Assembly: GCA_027625915.1 (NCBI GenBank)
Contig: JANTQA010000012.1
Coordinates: 7,276,501 to 7,340,500, forward strand
Length of the DNA stretch: 64,000 bases
Source: Anaeramoeba flamelloides
Lineage: Eukaryota > Metamonada > Anaeramoebidae
Reading direction: 5' to 3'
The position numbers and the translations under genes are program-made. Below are positions 10,763-25,600 of the stretch, piece by piece. Below the pieces are notes generated by a model. That model did no database searches, was not told the DNA's origin, and was given only the letters and a program-made list of their open reading frames with translations. The first letter of the stretch is position 1; each line of letters opens with the position of its first letter.

Positions 10763-13155
10763 TTTTATTTGTTTTTGGTTTCTTTAAAATTAATTATATA
10801 AAAAGTTTGTGATTTAAAAATAATGGATTTATTAAATGAAAATTTTTTTTTAATTATTTTTTCGTTACTTTTTTTTTTAAACATTTGAGAATTTCAATTT
10901 TATTACAATCAAAATATTGGTTTGAAGAACACTATACCCATCACAAACAACGTTATTTAGTTAACTACAGTTAATTGCATTCCAAAAAGATCAATATTTT
11001 CATTTGTCTTTGGAAAAAATTACTTTTATATTTTAAAAAAAAAATCATTTCACTACTCAGAATTTTAAAAAATGCAAATTAATAAAATAAGCTGGTCTCT
11101 CACAAGAAAAATTTGAATGTGATGATTTATATTGGTGTAAACCCGAGTTCTAGCAAAATAGAAGAACTCAAATAAATATAGTTGATTGTATCTAACCTTT
11201 GATCGATTAACATATATTCCTAATTGAATTTAAAAAAATTTCCAATATATTTTTTTTTGTTTTGTCTGTCTCTTAAAATTTTAAAAGAAGATTAATTTAT
11301 TAGGTGTGATAATTATTTATTTATTGTTTTGCGAGTATTGTAATTTATAAAAAAGTGTTAAGATTTCAATTAGTGAATAGTTCTAATTTGGTATTTCTTC
11401 TGAGAATTGATTCTTTTTGATTTTTTTTTCAAAAAATATATTTTAGTTTTTAGAAAATTTGGAATTAAGGGTTTTAATATCATATCCAATCTGAGAACAA
11501 ACCCACCAATAAAAATTAGAGCATCTCAAAAATAAAAAATAAAGGAATAATATGATTATTAAAAATTATTTCACCTTAAAAACATTGCAAAAAATGAACA
11601 ATTTATTTTTTTTGTTAAGAATCAATTTTTTAAACCTTTTTAGAAATAACAGAATCAAGTAAATTCAGATTAGAGCTATTCGATAAAAGAAAAAACCCAG
11701 CAAACTATCTATATTTAATAAAAAAATAAAAATGTTGGTGCTCTTCGCAATATACTATTTCAATGAAATTTCCCAATTTCTTATGAAAAGAAAAATTGTT
11801 GAAAAAACAATTGCACAAAAGTAAATCTAAACATTTGAAAAGAAATTACAAAATCTCAATTTTTAGTCTTAAATTGAAGCGTTTTCAGTTTTTTTCCAAT
11901 TAAAATCCCTCAAAAAAAAAAAAAAAAAGGAAATTGAAAACTAAAAAATTGAGTGATTTGAAAAAAAGATCATCTTATCCTAATTAGTAATTAGATTTGA
12001 ATTAAATATTGAATAACAGTGAAACAATTTTTTTCTATTTCTTCAATAAAAAGACACACGTTGAATTGAAAAAGAGTTCAAAATATTAGACTTATTTTTA
12101 ATGACCACTATCAGAAACAAATTATTGTAATTTAAAGCCATATCCTGTTATTTCACATTTTGAAAAATTTCAAAATCCAAAATATTTTATAAATATTAAA
12201 AAAAAATATTTTCGTTTTTAGAATATACTAATTCTATAGTGTGTGTAAAAACTGTACCAAAATATACCAATTTATAAATAAAAAATATAATTTTTTAAAT
12301 GACTTTGTGAAAAAATATTACTTTTATTTAAAAAAACAATTATAAATTTCTTTTTAAACTTTTGAATAATAGGATTTCTATATTCAACCATGAATTTGTC
12401 ACCAATTATTATTGTTGTTTAACAAAATACTATTGGAAAAACAACCAAACCATTAAATTACAAATCTGAATTAAAATACTTTTTTAAAAATCTAAAATTA
12501 AAATTATAATATCAAGAAAAGACTTTTAATTTAATTATTTTTAATGAATATACAAGAAAGAATCTTAATTATTTTAGTAAATCGGAAAAAAACTCAAATA
12601 TTGAAAATATCCATAGATTTCTATACTATTTTTAAAATTTTATAAATATTTTTAAAGAAAGAGAATCCATTTCCAATTAATAATTTAAAAAAAAAAAAGT
12701 TAAAAAAAATATTATGAAACTACCCATTTTAATAACAAAAATTTCAGTTTTATATTATGAATTTTAGAAAATGAGCAATATTACCTTTTTTTTTAATTAA
12801 AAAAATTAATAAATCATTGGTAATAAAATTTACAATTTTTTTTTTTTAGATATTCAGGGATTAAATATTTAACCCTTTTTTTATGTTATTTTTATAAGAT
12901 AATTATAATTCCAATATTATCTATTCCAACGAACGACCAACAATTCTCAGAACCAAAATTTCTAAAAAAATGAAAACTTATACTATTTTATATTGATTTA
13001 ACAAATCTCAAAATTTCACAAGAAAATGGATCAAATCTTTTAACTAGAAATATATTGGAATAATCATTTCTTTTATAAAATTAGAATTGAATTCTCAAAG
13101 TTGATGATGAATTTTATGTTTCAATTTTTAATCAAATATTTAAAAAGAATTACTA

Positions 13156-13376
13156 CAGTCAGTTTCACTTTTAAGGCACAAACTTTCAACGAAATTTAAG
13201 GTACAAAAAAAATCTCAAATTAAGGCACAAAATTTGGAATTTTTTTTTTACAATTTATTTTTACTAGAATTTGAATTGTGTGCTTTAATTTGGGATTTTT
13301 TTGTACTTTAAATTTCGTTGAAAGTTTGTGCCTTAAATTTTATTGAAATTTTGTGCCTTAAAAATGAAACTGACTG
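13156..13376. mobile_element. family B palindromic mariner-like MITE, copy 1
   Basis: 221 bp, flanked by TA on both sides (13154-13155 and 13377-13378). The ends read CAGTCAGTTTCACTTTTAAG and its complement, and almost the whole length folds into one hairpin with the internal phrase AAATCTCAAATTAAGGCAC. The CAGT end and TA duplication are typical of the Tc1/mariner group; it is non-coding and so non-autonomous. Confidence 0.88.
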
Positions 13377-14041
13377 TATCTTAACTTGGAAAAATAATAA
13401 ATTAGAATGTCTCAGAATTTAAAGAGTTACTTGATAAATACATGTTTTTTTAAACAAAATTAATTAAATTATTATTTATGTTAAGATCTACAATATTTTT
13501 ATACCACATGAAACTTTAAAAAAAATAATTGAGTATTTTTAGTACTTTTAAAAGGTGAATTATATTCATGTTGATTAAAAAAAAACCAAAAATAGAAATT
13601 AAACATCGAAAACACGATAAAAGAATGCACTGTTAATGAAAATATAAAACCCTACAATTTGTTTTTTTTTATAATTATCAAAATATTAACAAAAAATAAT
13701 GATAGTACTGTTTTTACTTTCGACATTTTTTAGTATTTTTTAATCTGTACCAACTATTTAGATAATTTTATTAAAAAAAAAAAAACAATAAATTGTTTAT
13801 CAGAGTATTGGTATTTTACCATTTTTGAGTATCTATTCATCTTTAAAATTGAATTATACAAATCATTTCTTTAACTAAGTACATTAATATTTTAATCAAA
13901 AAAGACTTCGTAAAATTTCTTTGAATAATATTTTTTATACCAATCAAAAATTGAAATCAAAAATATGAAAAAATTAGTCTCGAAAAAATAAATAAAAAAA
14001 TTTTTTCTTGATCTTAAATCTAATTTATTTAAAATAATTAA

Positions 14042-14054
14042 CCCCCCCCCCCCC
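14042..14054. repeat. C13 homopolymer
   Basis: Thirteen consecutive C in a stretch that is otherwise nearly all A and T. No other C or G run of this length occurs in the window. Confidence 0.95.
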
Positions 14055-15157
14055 ATATTCAACTTCTTTTTAGTTTATTATAGAAAAACTTTTACTGTGA
14101 AATATTTTAGAGAAACAAATTATAAGCTATTTTCAAACGAATTTTCAAAATGATTTTTAATTCTAATTTTCATTGAATTGATCAAATTAAGATTTTCTTA
14201 AAGAAAATATAGCACACATACACATGCATAAACACACACAAACTTTTTTCAGTCAAAGATGCCCAACATTTTTTTTCAAATAAATAAGATTGTTATAAAT
14301 GACCTTTGAAGATTAAATAAGAAATAATTAGTATAATAAACCTCAAAGAGTAGTTGCTATCATAATGAAATAAAAATTATAAATCAATAGATTTTCTTAA
14401 AAATAGAAAAACCAAAATTCTTAAGTTCTCTATTAAGAAAAACAAAAATTTTCATTTTGATCTCCCCTATTTGAAGATCTAATAAAATTATAATAGAAAT
14501 CAAAATGGTTTCTCTACAACCATTCTTACCTTTTCAATAACTCTGGAATAACAGGCTTTTACCAAATTACTACCAATCTTACGATAAAAAAAAATTGCAA
14601 ATGAATTAAGTGTAAAAAAAAAAATCAGTCCCAAAAAAAAAAGTAAAAATGTAAAAAATTGATTTCAATTTTGGAACTTCAAAAATAAATTTTTTCTTCT
14701 AATCTCATTTTAAACCCTTTAAACATACGTAATTCACTCCCTACAACTACTCATATTTGACTGGAAATTGGTTTATATATTAGAAAAAAAAATTACTCGA
14801 AAAAAAAAAGTAATAATAATTTAATAACTAATCTTTACTAAAAAAAAAAAATAAAGCAAAGATCTTTAACAGAAAATTGACTAAAATTGAAAATATGTTA
14901 TTTTTGATATTCTAACATAAACTTTTTTTATAGATACCAAGTTTAAAAAAAATAGGATCAACTAAGAAATCCAGAAAAGATTTTTTTTAAAGTTATATCA
15001 ATTTTTTTTACAATTCTTTTTGAAAAAGAAAATTATTGAATTATATTTGACTTTATTTCTTAGAATTAAAAAAGTTTTAACCTACTTTTATTACCCTTTT
15101 TGCCACTATTATTTAATACCAAGACGTTATTGCAAGGAATCTTGATGTAAGATGTTT

Positions 15158-15160
15158 ATA

Positions 15161-15193
<33 letters not shown>
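15158..15193. repeat. TA dinucleotide microsatellite
   Basis: An almost pure TA tract, with one TTTA interruption near its left end, in intergenic DNA. Confidence 0.95.
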
Positions 15194-15195
<2 letters not shown>

Positions 15196-16090
15196 GTTCA
15201 ACACACAAAAAAAAAAACCATTAAAAATATTTATTTTGACACTCTTAAGAAAGAAAATTTTCAAAGTAAAAACTTTTAAACCATTAAAAAAAATTTACTC
15301 AAACAAATTGTGTTTCTGTTATAAGATGGAATTCAATTTTTATAATTAATTTTTTCTTGAAGATAATTGAGAATTAATTAATACTATCCCGAACTTTCAA
15401 AATCAATTGTTTCTTAAATCAAAGATTTAAATTTATTATTAGAGTTCTTTTATAAGACCTAAAAATTTATTATAAAATTTTATAATTTGTAAATTTTTTT
15501 TCTTTTTCTTGAAAATCAGAAAACGACTGTTTTAAAACATTAAAGAAAAAACTTTTTTTCGGAATAAATATCAATTTCATTGAGAAAATTTTGTTAAGCT
15601 TCTATCAAAAGCTCATTTATTTTATCACCTATATTTGAATTAATTTTATTTAGATAGATTTAAATTGTAATGTTAATAATTAAAAATAATAACCAAATAA
15701 AAAATTTTCTTACAAAATCAATACTTTCAAACCAAAAATAAAAAATATTATATAATTTTGAAGAATTAATTTAATTGGTAAATAAAAATAATAATTTTAA
15801 CTGTTTTTAAGTTTTATATTAAAAAGATGTGAATTTCAGATTTCAAAAAAGAAACTCAAATTACGAAAATTTTTAAATGAGGCCAACTCATCGATTTATT
15901 AAGTCAAAACACAAATTTCAAAAAAAAATAATTATTTTATATCTAAACAAGATTTCATTTTATTTTTAGAAAATACTAGTTCTTTAACTTTTAAATCCAC
16001 TGAGTATTTTTCGTGAAAAAAAAAATAAAAAAGAAATAAATTTTGAAAAACAAAAACAAAAAGAATTTTAATAAAAGTTAAAATAATGAA

Positions 16091-19000
16091 CTATTTATCA
16101 AGTTCCACTTTTAATTCATCATTTTCATCAAATAATTTATTATTCACATTATCAAACTCAACATTTTCTTCACCTACAGTTGAAATTTTATCGTCCAATT
16201 GTTTAATTTGTGACAACAGTTGTTTTTGTATTTTCTGAGATTCTTTCAAGCTCATGACAAGTTGTTGATTCAAAGCTAATAAATGTAAATCAGAAATGGT
16301 TTGTTTTTTGGTTAATCTTTTTAACATTTTTTGATTTTTTTTAATTTCAACTTTGGAAGCAAATTTTAAGTTGACCTGAATTTTTATTTGCTTTGTTTTT
16401 AGATAGGAATAATACAGACCCACAAAACCAATTATTGCCCCAAAAGGCCAAATAATGATGAAAACGATGGATTTGAAATACCCCAAAGCTAAAGAAATTG
16501 CACCAATGATCATTAAATACAAGCCAATTTGCGCTCGATCTTCTGCTGAAAACTTTCCGTGGTCTAAGGTAGCATCAAAACGGTAGGGCTTTAAATAAAT
16601 TACAAGTACCGTCGCAACAATAAACAACCCAAATAAGAAATAATTTCTTTGGTTAATGCCCTTTTCGTCATTTAAAAAAATAATTGCAGATAAGGCTAAT
16701 AAAAATTTAATCAAGATTTCAATCATTTCAAACCAGTACCGATTTGATTTGTAATTCAAAAAAATCCAACCAAACCGATCATACCAATATTTGTTGAAAT
16801 TGTTTTTTTTTGCTTTGATTAATACAATAACAAAAAAGAGAGGAATGCCAACAATATAGATTAAATTGGACAAAATGAAAAGGATTAAATATCGTTTGTA
16901 TTTATCATCCGAGGTCGAGATTGAAGGATCAATTGATAATACACTTTCATTGGTGTCTGGGTTCTTTGTGTATGAAAATGGTTGGAAAGAAATATTGGAC
17001 ATGGGAATGAAAAAATATTTTAATGTCAAGCTTATTAATCTTGAAAAGAAGATGTTTAAATCTTCTTGATTCTCGGCTTGTTTTTTTTTGTTAAAATAAC
17101 ATTTTGAAGAAAAATATATGAGTGCTAATGCTGATAAGGTAATTAAAGGAGTCACAAATTGGAAAATCCATTTGCTGTACCAGTCCATTTCTGCAAAGCA
17201 ATCGGGAGATGCCACAGTATCAAAACTGAAAACAAATAATGATCCCCATTTTGAAAATGTTCCTTTAATTGAGTCTGGCCACGATAAATTTAAAGTGAAC
17301 AAAGATGACAAAAGTTGAACAAAGGTAATAACTATTCGATATATTGGGTAAGGATCTTCTAAAATAGTTCTTTGAACTCTTTTTCTGAAAATGGACAAGA
17401 AGGCGATGACCACAATAATGACTATTAACAAATATATATATTGTAGGTTTGATGGACATTCTTGGCAAGATTTATTTAATTCAAAATACCCATTAAGACA
17501 GATTTCACAAATGGTCTCTGGGTTTCGTCCTGATGAGCATTGGTCTCCACCAATACAATATTCTTCATGGACACATTTCAGACAACTTGTTTGTTGGGTT
17601 TGGTTGTTATAAGTTCCACTTGGGCATTTTTTGCATCGGGAATTACCCGCCCCTTCGGCATAAGTCCCACTTTCACAGGAATCACAAGAGTGGAAATTCT
17701 TTGAAGACGTTGTCCCCTCTGGACAGAGTAGGCACGACGTTAGGGCTTCCTGATCTGCATAACTTCCAAATTCACATGTTTGGCATTTTTTGGTTTTCTC
17801 CTTTGGATCTAAAAATGTTCCCTTTGAGCAGGGAATGCAAACAGATTCAGTTACGCCACCTTCCGTTTCAGACCAATATCCTTCTTGACAAGGTACACAG
17901 CCATCAATTGATTTGCTTCCTACTATGGAACTATAGGTTAACAGTGGACAGGGTTCACACCCCTCAATCGAACTTTGCCCGGTTTGATCATTATACGTCC
18001 CCATTGGACACAACAAGCATTCGGTTTGCAATTCATTAGCGTAAGTCCCGTTTCCGCATGGAACGCAAAAAGCCTGGCCCTTTTCGCTGGAAATTTCACC
18101 ATCATCACATTTTTTACATCCAGTTGACCCTTCTTCATCCTGATAATGCCCAATTCCACATTGTAAGCATTTTGATGATCTGGTATTGGGTTGATATGTA
18201 CCCTTCGAACACTTATCACATAATGAACTTCCTTTGGAGTTAGAATAGGTGCCTTCTGGGCAATGGGTACAATTTGTTTGCCCTCTCAAATTTTGATAAC
18301 TACCAACCAAACATTTTCCGCATTTACTGTTTCCCGCTGTATCAGAATATGTACCAAATTGGCATTCATCACATTCGAAATTTGATGTTTTATTGGAAAA
18401 CTTCCCCATTGGGCATTTTTTACAAGAAGTCGATTTTGGTTTGACAGAATATAAACCTGGCCCACAATCCAAACACCGTGATAATCCTTCAATATTTGAA
18501 TATGTACCCTTATCACATTCAAAACATTTTTTTAATTTGGTTTCATTCCCAAATGTTCCTATTCCACATTCACGACAATACATCTTTCCTGTTGTTGGCT
18601 GGTAACTTCCATAACTGCATTCTTTACAAATTGATTTCCCTTCTTCATCCTGATAAGTTCCCACTAAACAGTCTTTACATTCATTTGCAATATAATTTTC
18701 ATCATTATAGGTTCCAGTTTTACAGGGGGAAAAGCCATCTCTTGTTGTATAATTTCCTGGCCCACAATCCCAATCAAAAGAAATTAATTGAATATCCTTA
18801 TTACCTATTTGAAATTTGATATTAAAATTTACATCGAATATATATATTTTATATTTGTATATGAATCAATTAATTATATTTTATTTTTAATTTTTTTATT
18901 TGTGTTATTTTGTTTTGTAGATTATTTATACTTTGATGCATAACAGACAAATAAGGATTATAAACTACAAATCTAAAAGATTTACATTTAATTCTATATA

Positions 19001-22000
19001 AAGTGCACTACAAGTATAAAGACTTAATTGCAGACAATTTTTAGAAAACATTTTTTTTTCGATATTTTTTTTTTTGTGGGTAATTATATATACATTCGGA
19101 TATTTTTGCGAAATATATTTTTTTCCACAAAATTATCATTTTTTTTTTGAGAGTATTATCATTTTTTTTAAATATAACCATATATATATATATAAGTTAT
19201 TTCCAAAAAAGTAGGGCAAATTTATTTTAAAATAAACTAAATTTCATAATAAATGACCCACCTTACAGTTGAATAATGAATTGCTTTTGTGTCGAATTGA
19301 AGTCTTTCCTCTAACAATGAAAAGTTTGCAAATAAATCATTTTTTCTCTTTTTTATTTTTTCAACAGTGTTTTGTTAAAATGGAAAATGAAAATGAAAAA
19401 TTTGAAAGAAGTAACATATGAATTAATGAAAAATTTGGTTTCAAATATGAAAAAGAGATTAGATTTAGTTATTCAAATGGAAGGAGAATCGATAAATGTT
19501 TTTTTTTTACTTTTTTAAATTTTCTATTTTTCATGTAATGCTTCTTTCAAAATAAATGGCCCAATTTTTTTTAACAGTTTTTATTATTTTTCTTTCTTTT
19601 ATTTTTAGACAAAAAATAAATATCTCTTGAGTAAAGTATTGAATATTAAAATCTAAATTTTTATATTATAATAGAGAACTTCAATTATTAAAAATATTTT
19701 TATTTAAAATTTGATTTTTAATGGTCCAATTATTATGAAAGATAGTTTATATTTATTCGACTCAATCTTCAAAAAAGTATTTAAATGACCAAAATCATTA
19801 ACTACCATTTATCAATTCTTGGTAATAATTCAATTTGTTTATTAGTATTATATTACATAAAAAAAAGATATTCAAATTTCTGATCTTGATTGTATCAGAT
19901 ATTTTTTAGGTATGAAAAATGGTATTTGTATTCTTTCTTTTTGATTGAAAAAATCGTTTTCCTAACTTGTTTAATCTCAAAAAAATTTCAAATAGAATTG
20001 AAAACATATAACTATATTTGATTGTTTAAAATATCATTTATACCCTTTCCATATTTTCATTTTTTTATTGAAATTTATCGTGACATCGTTTTCTCCAAAA
20101 ACAGTGCTATATTTTTTTTTTTTCATTTTTTGGAAATATTTCATCAAAAATATTTTGAAATAAATACCTAAGTCATTGATTCAATTGACATTAATATTAA
20201 ACTTAATTTGGTATTGTAAATTAATGAATACCTCCAATATCAAAGAATAATTTTTATGAAATTTTAAAAAAAATAATCCACTTTTTTGGAAATACATTAT
20301 ATCACAGATCTGACGATTTTTTTTGATTTCATTAAACGTATTTTACACGTGCTATCGATGTGCGAAATTTGTTTATATGATATATATATAATCAAAAGAC
20401 AAAAAAATTAGGTGTGCTGATCTAATTTGGAATTGGTGAAAAAGTTAAATTTTCACCTCTTTTTGACCAACTAGTAATTTTTTTTTTAAAAATAATTCTT
20501 TTTCTCATTATTTAAAGAGTTTACAAATCTCAAGAGTTTTGAAGGGAAAATCTACTATGTGTTTCTTTTTCAATTTCAAAATAGAAAACCAAACTATTTT
20601 ATATGGGTTTAAATGCAAAACATCCCATTTAACTGTGGAATCGAGAATTCCCATTGTTTTCCAAGGTCTTTAAGGCAATTACTTCCTAGGTGTATATAAT
20701 TGTTTTTTTTTTTTTTTCGTTTTTTTTTAAGTTTTTTTCATTTGTAATTTTTCATATCCTAGAAAGATAAAGTAAGATTTCAAAAGAATTCAAGAACTTT
20801 TTCAAAAAATAAAAAAAATAAAACAACGAACAAAACGAAAAAACATGTCAAAAAGTTACAATTTTTTAAGTTTTTCATGATTTCAAAACGAAAAGTTTTA
20901 TTACCTGATATAATTATTTATATATTATCAATAATAAATGTTTTGACCTTTATATTTCAAATTTTCTGTAATAAACTGTAAAATATTTATGAATGGTTGT
21001 GAAAAAGGATGACTTTTTGTGTTGAAGTATAAAGTAAAAGAACAATTATAAAGTTTTAAAAAGTTATTTATCTTTTTTTTTCATCAGTATTCAAATTTAT
21101 TATATTGTTTAATTCTTTAGATATCTATGTATTTTCGAAGACATTATCATTTTTTTTTAATCATCATAAACTCCATATCAGAGTAAATAAATGTTTTTAA
21201 AATTTATCTTTTTACTGAATTGAAAAATTTTTTTATAAAAATTCAATATATGTTTTAATTCTTCAATTAACGAATATATATGTATCTCCAAGTAGATATT
21301 TTTATTGTCTATAAAAAAACAAATATATATTTTCTTAGAACCCAATTTTTTGTTTTTTTATTCCAAAGAATTTTCCATAAGTGATTTTAATTCTTAAAAA
21401 AAAATGTTATAATAAAATAAACCCCTTGTCAAAAATGATGACTCACCTGAAATAATAAATTTTAAAAAAAATGTATATATATCCTTTCGTATTTATAAAC
21501 AACTACTAATTAAAACTGATTTGTAATTCACTTTTAAACCGATCTAAATACATAAACAGGGTGATTTAAATATTATAAAAAAATAAAAAAAATACTGAGA
21601 AATTCAACAACTTGTCATAAACTTTTTATTCAATTTCGATTTTTGTAAATCTACCAACTCAACTTTTGAAACAGTTCTTTAGACAGAATATTTGGAAGAT
21701 TAACTAATTTTACAAAGTTTACTTAAGATTTAAAGAAATAAAATACCGAAATCCAAATCTAAGGAAAAAATTTGTAAAATGAAAAGTGAAGTAAAAAATT
21801 TCAGATACCTATTTGAATTTATCTGTAACTAAAAAAAAAAGCGAATCACAGTTTTTGAAATGAGTATAACGAATTTTTTATTACTGAACTTTTACTAAAA
21901 AAAGGTTATAAAATTATTTTTTGCTAATAATTGGATATATTTTAAAAAATATCAAATAATCTCTATTTTCTAATGTTTATTTGTATTTTCCAAGATATTT

Positions 22001-22596
22001 TTTTTTTTTTTAATAAACTCTAACTTTCATAAAAATACAAAGCATCAAAAAGAAAAAAAAAAGAAAAAAAAAGAAAAAAAAAAAAAGAAATCAAAAAAAA
22101 AGAAAAAGAAAAAAAAAAGAAAAAAAAAAATTTGAAAAAGCAAAACAAAAAATTGACCAAATTATAAAAAATGATTCTGATCTTAAAATTTAATAAATAT
22201 TTTTTTGATAAGAATCTGAGATAAACCGAAAATCTGCTACCCTTAACATCATAAAGCAAGTCAACTTTTTTTAAAAATAGTATAGTTCAAAAAGTGCAAA
22301 TATTCATTTTTTTGTTTTTTTTTGTTGATAAAAAGTGATTTTCTTTTAAAAGGATATTTTTGAGTTTTTTTATTGATTTTTATAAAAAAAAATTACAAAA
22401 TTCAGAACTGAAATTATTAATGATTCATTAACAAATTCATATATTAAATTTCTTAAATTATTATTTTGGGATCTTTTAATTATTTTTTTTATGATATTTT
22501 TTTTTTCACTTTACAGAAATGAAATCCAAATTAAAGTGATATTCAACTTTCTTGAATTTTTTACAAATACAGTTTCAGAATTTAGTGACTTTTTGA

Positions 22597-22631
<35 letters not shown>

Positions 22632-25600
22632 GGAATTTCTCGATAATTGTTCAGAAAAAAATTAAAGAATAATTTATACTCTCAAAAAAAAAAAACATTC
22701 AACAAGTGAAAATAAGATTTTATATTAAAATTTTAGGTTTTGTTGGTAATATTTCCATTTTTTAGGATTTATTACCAACTAATATCTATATTTACATAAT
22801 CTAAAAAAGCAGTATATTTTTTTATGATTAATATTTTCCAAAATCTAGCTAATAAATTAATTCAATTAACCAATGTGATTAAATTTTTTAGAATAAAAAC
22901 AATCTCAAATTCTGAATATCGAAAATATTCTTTGAAATTACTGTGAACTTTTTTATTTTTTTTTTGAAAGATTGGGCTTGAGAAAAATTTGAAATCAAAG
23001 AATAAGTTTTTCTATTAAATTATAATATTTTTCCAGAGACTTTATCTTTTTTTAATAACCTTTTTTTTAATTTTATCATTTAAAAATAAAAAAAACATTT
23101 GAAGACCAAATTAGCCCCTTTTGTGAAAAGAAAATTCCTATTATTTAGAATTTGTTTTAGTAAATGTGTTAAAACAAGATAGTGTATATAAAAATATACA
23201 TAATTTCAAGTTTGAATTCAATAATTTTGGCAACAAATGTTTTAAAGAAAAAGTTAAATAGAAATTCAATTTATTTTTATTTTTTCATTTCGTTTATAAA
23301 ATTTTTTTAATATAAAGTGTTTCTCTAGTTAACTATTTTAGTGTTTTTTAGGTTGTTGTGACATATTATCAAATTAAAAAATTCAAAAATTTTGTTGATT
23401 TATTTATTTGATTGAAGTCATTGAAATAATAATAATTTATGTTAAGAAATATGGTATAAATTTCTCTTTTTTCTATGTGTTTAACATGTTTTTTTGATCA
23501 TTTCTGTTAGTTTTCTTTGATGATAAAAAAGCAAAATTTTAAATAAAAATTGTTCTACTCAATAATAAAATAAAAATCAAGTTTTTTTTCTTGGTTTTAA
23601 TTTAAAAAGTATATAATTATTTCTGTTTTGAGAATAATAATTAGAAATATTCCTAATAATACTGTAATATATATTAAATATTTCCATGGGTGGCACCATA
23701 TTGAAAAGAAACCATTTCTCATCTGATAATTATAAATTAAGATGTCTTTAAGATTTTTGATAAAAAAACATCTGGAAACTTGAAAAAAAGAAATACTTTT
23801 TAGATTATTTTACAAATTATTTATAATTGAAATATTCTATAGTATTTATCCGAAATTCATTTTTTTTTCTATTCTTGAACCAGACATAGGGATTAAAATT
23901 GCCATAATATTAAGAGGTAGTGTCCTTTGTATTGTTTGGGAATATCACAAAATTTTATTTAGTGAGATCCAGTAAAGAAAAAATGACAATTTTTGGATTT
24001 TTTCATAAAATTGGTATTTAATTTGATATACTGGGGTTACAAAAAGTAATTTTTACTCTAAAAATATCTAAAAAATAATTTTATAACCGAAAGGGCATTT
24101 GAAACCCTTTTATTTGGATTTATTTATTCTTTTTAGATATAAAAATATATTATTAAATAGGTTCCCTAATCTTTGCAAAAGTAAAATTTTTTATTTTTCC
24201 CATATTTTTGCTTTTTACATTTTTTTTTCTTTTGAATATTGAAAAATATTTTCCCCTTCATATTTTATATTTATATACAATTCAAACAAGCTTCAAGAAG
24301 GTTAATAAAAATGTATAAATTTCAAGAAAATGATGGGTGAAATTCATTAAAAAGAACTCAAATAATGTAGGGAAATTCTGATTATTTTTTACAATTTTTC
24401 TCTCCTTGATCGATCTATTATCAAACCAAAGTTGCGAGTAAATATTATCAACCCATTCCTGTAATATGTATGTAGTCCTTAATATTTGTGCAATTCAAAA
24501 ATAATTTTAAATGAAATTATATATAAACAAAAATTAAGAGTTAGCCCTTCACAGAATATAATTTCCAAAATAAATTAATACTATATTTTGTCTACTTTTA
24601 AAATGTTATTCAATTTCTTTGATTAGATTATTATAATATTAAGGGGTTTACTTCATTTTTTTCTTTTTACTTTTTAATTAATAATAAATAAATAAAAATT
24701 TAAAATTACCTGTACTAGAGTTTTGAAAGGCATTTTTAGTTGTATATTTCAATTCTTCATCACTGTTAAAAACTAATAGAGCAAAATGATGATCATTTTT
24801 CTCATTTACAATTAAAACTTGCTTTTCATCTTCTCCAGAATCCGGTGATTGGATTGTCAAATATGTTTGATTTAAATATTCATTAAAAATTTGAATGATT
24901 CCATTGGATCCATAAGAATAATCATATTGTGATTCATCAGCTTGATAATTGTTTACACTAATAATAATTTGATCGTTTTCATCAAAGGCAATGTTATAAA
25001 CAGAGCAGTCAACATTTTTCTCTTCATTGTAAAACCAAGTTGAATAAATGTGTTTCGGTCCATCAAACTTTGCAATAATCCCCACCTTAGAAATTGTTCC
25101 CCTTGTGCTAATTAACGCATCAGTTGATATTAGAATATCGTTTGAAGTAGATTCCCCAACGATCCAAATATTACCTTGTGAATCAAGATTCATTCTTAAA
25201 TTCTTATCGAAATCCGATCCACCAAAAGCACAAATAAAATCCTTTGTAAAATCGGAAGCATTTACTCTTCCATATAAGAAACTGTGGGAATCATCAGAAT
25301 CGCCTCTTTGATGGGTACAATTTGTGTCTTGGTATGTTATGTTCCATAATCCTACAATAAATCCCCCAAAATATAAATAACCATCTCTGATATAGACATC
25401 GTTTATTCCCGATTCCGTTTCATCTTTTGTAAAATCAGGGCATTTGAGATATTGTAAATCGCTAAGATCAGAAGAAATACTTGCATAATAGCCACTTTTC
25501 CTCTCTACTATGCAATCAATATTATCACCATTTTGCCCATCAGAGGGAAGAGTTTTAAGTGTATTTCCCCCAAAATAAAGTGTTGTTTCATCACTTGAAA

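Larger units (their letters stand above)
10763..16090. other. 5.3-kb intergenic region, one mobile element
   Basis: No reading frame has protein-like composition. It contains the family B element at 13156, a C13 run at 14042 and a TA microsatellite at 15158. Everything else is A+T-rich sequence without visible structure. Confidence 0.75.
18805..24709 (-). other. 5.9-kb intron of the SBBP/GCC2-GCC3 gene
   Basis: The donor GTAATT lies after the codons for NSSTG and the acceptor AAATAG before those for NKDIQ; phase and protein sense agree on both sides. Inside are one copy of a 500-bp dispersed repeat (19240-19750), one arm of a 430-bp inverted repeat (22853-23288), an A-rich low-complexity stretch (22047-22130) and a T run (22599-22630). 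I found no exon with protein-like composition within it. Confidence 0.8.

Noticed and set aside
17118-18819. Several plus-strand and other-frame frames of 60-170 residues
   Set aside because: They are mirror images of the Cys-rich GCC2/GCC3 exon on the minus strand.
22020-22259. Reading frame of about 79 residues rich in Phe and Ser on the minus strand
   Set aside because: It is a read-through of a homopolymeric A/G tract within the 5.9-kb intron and has no protein-like composition.
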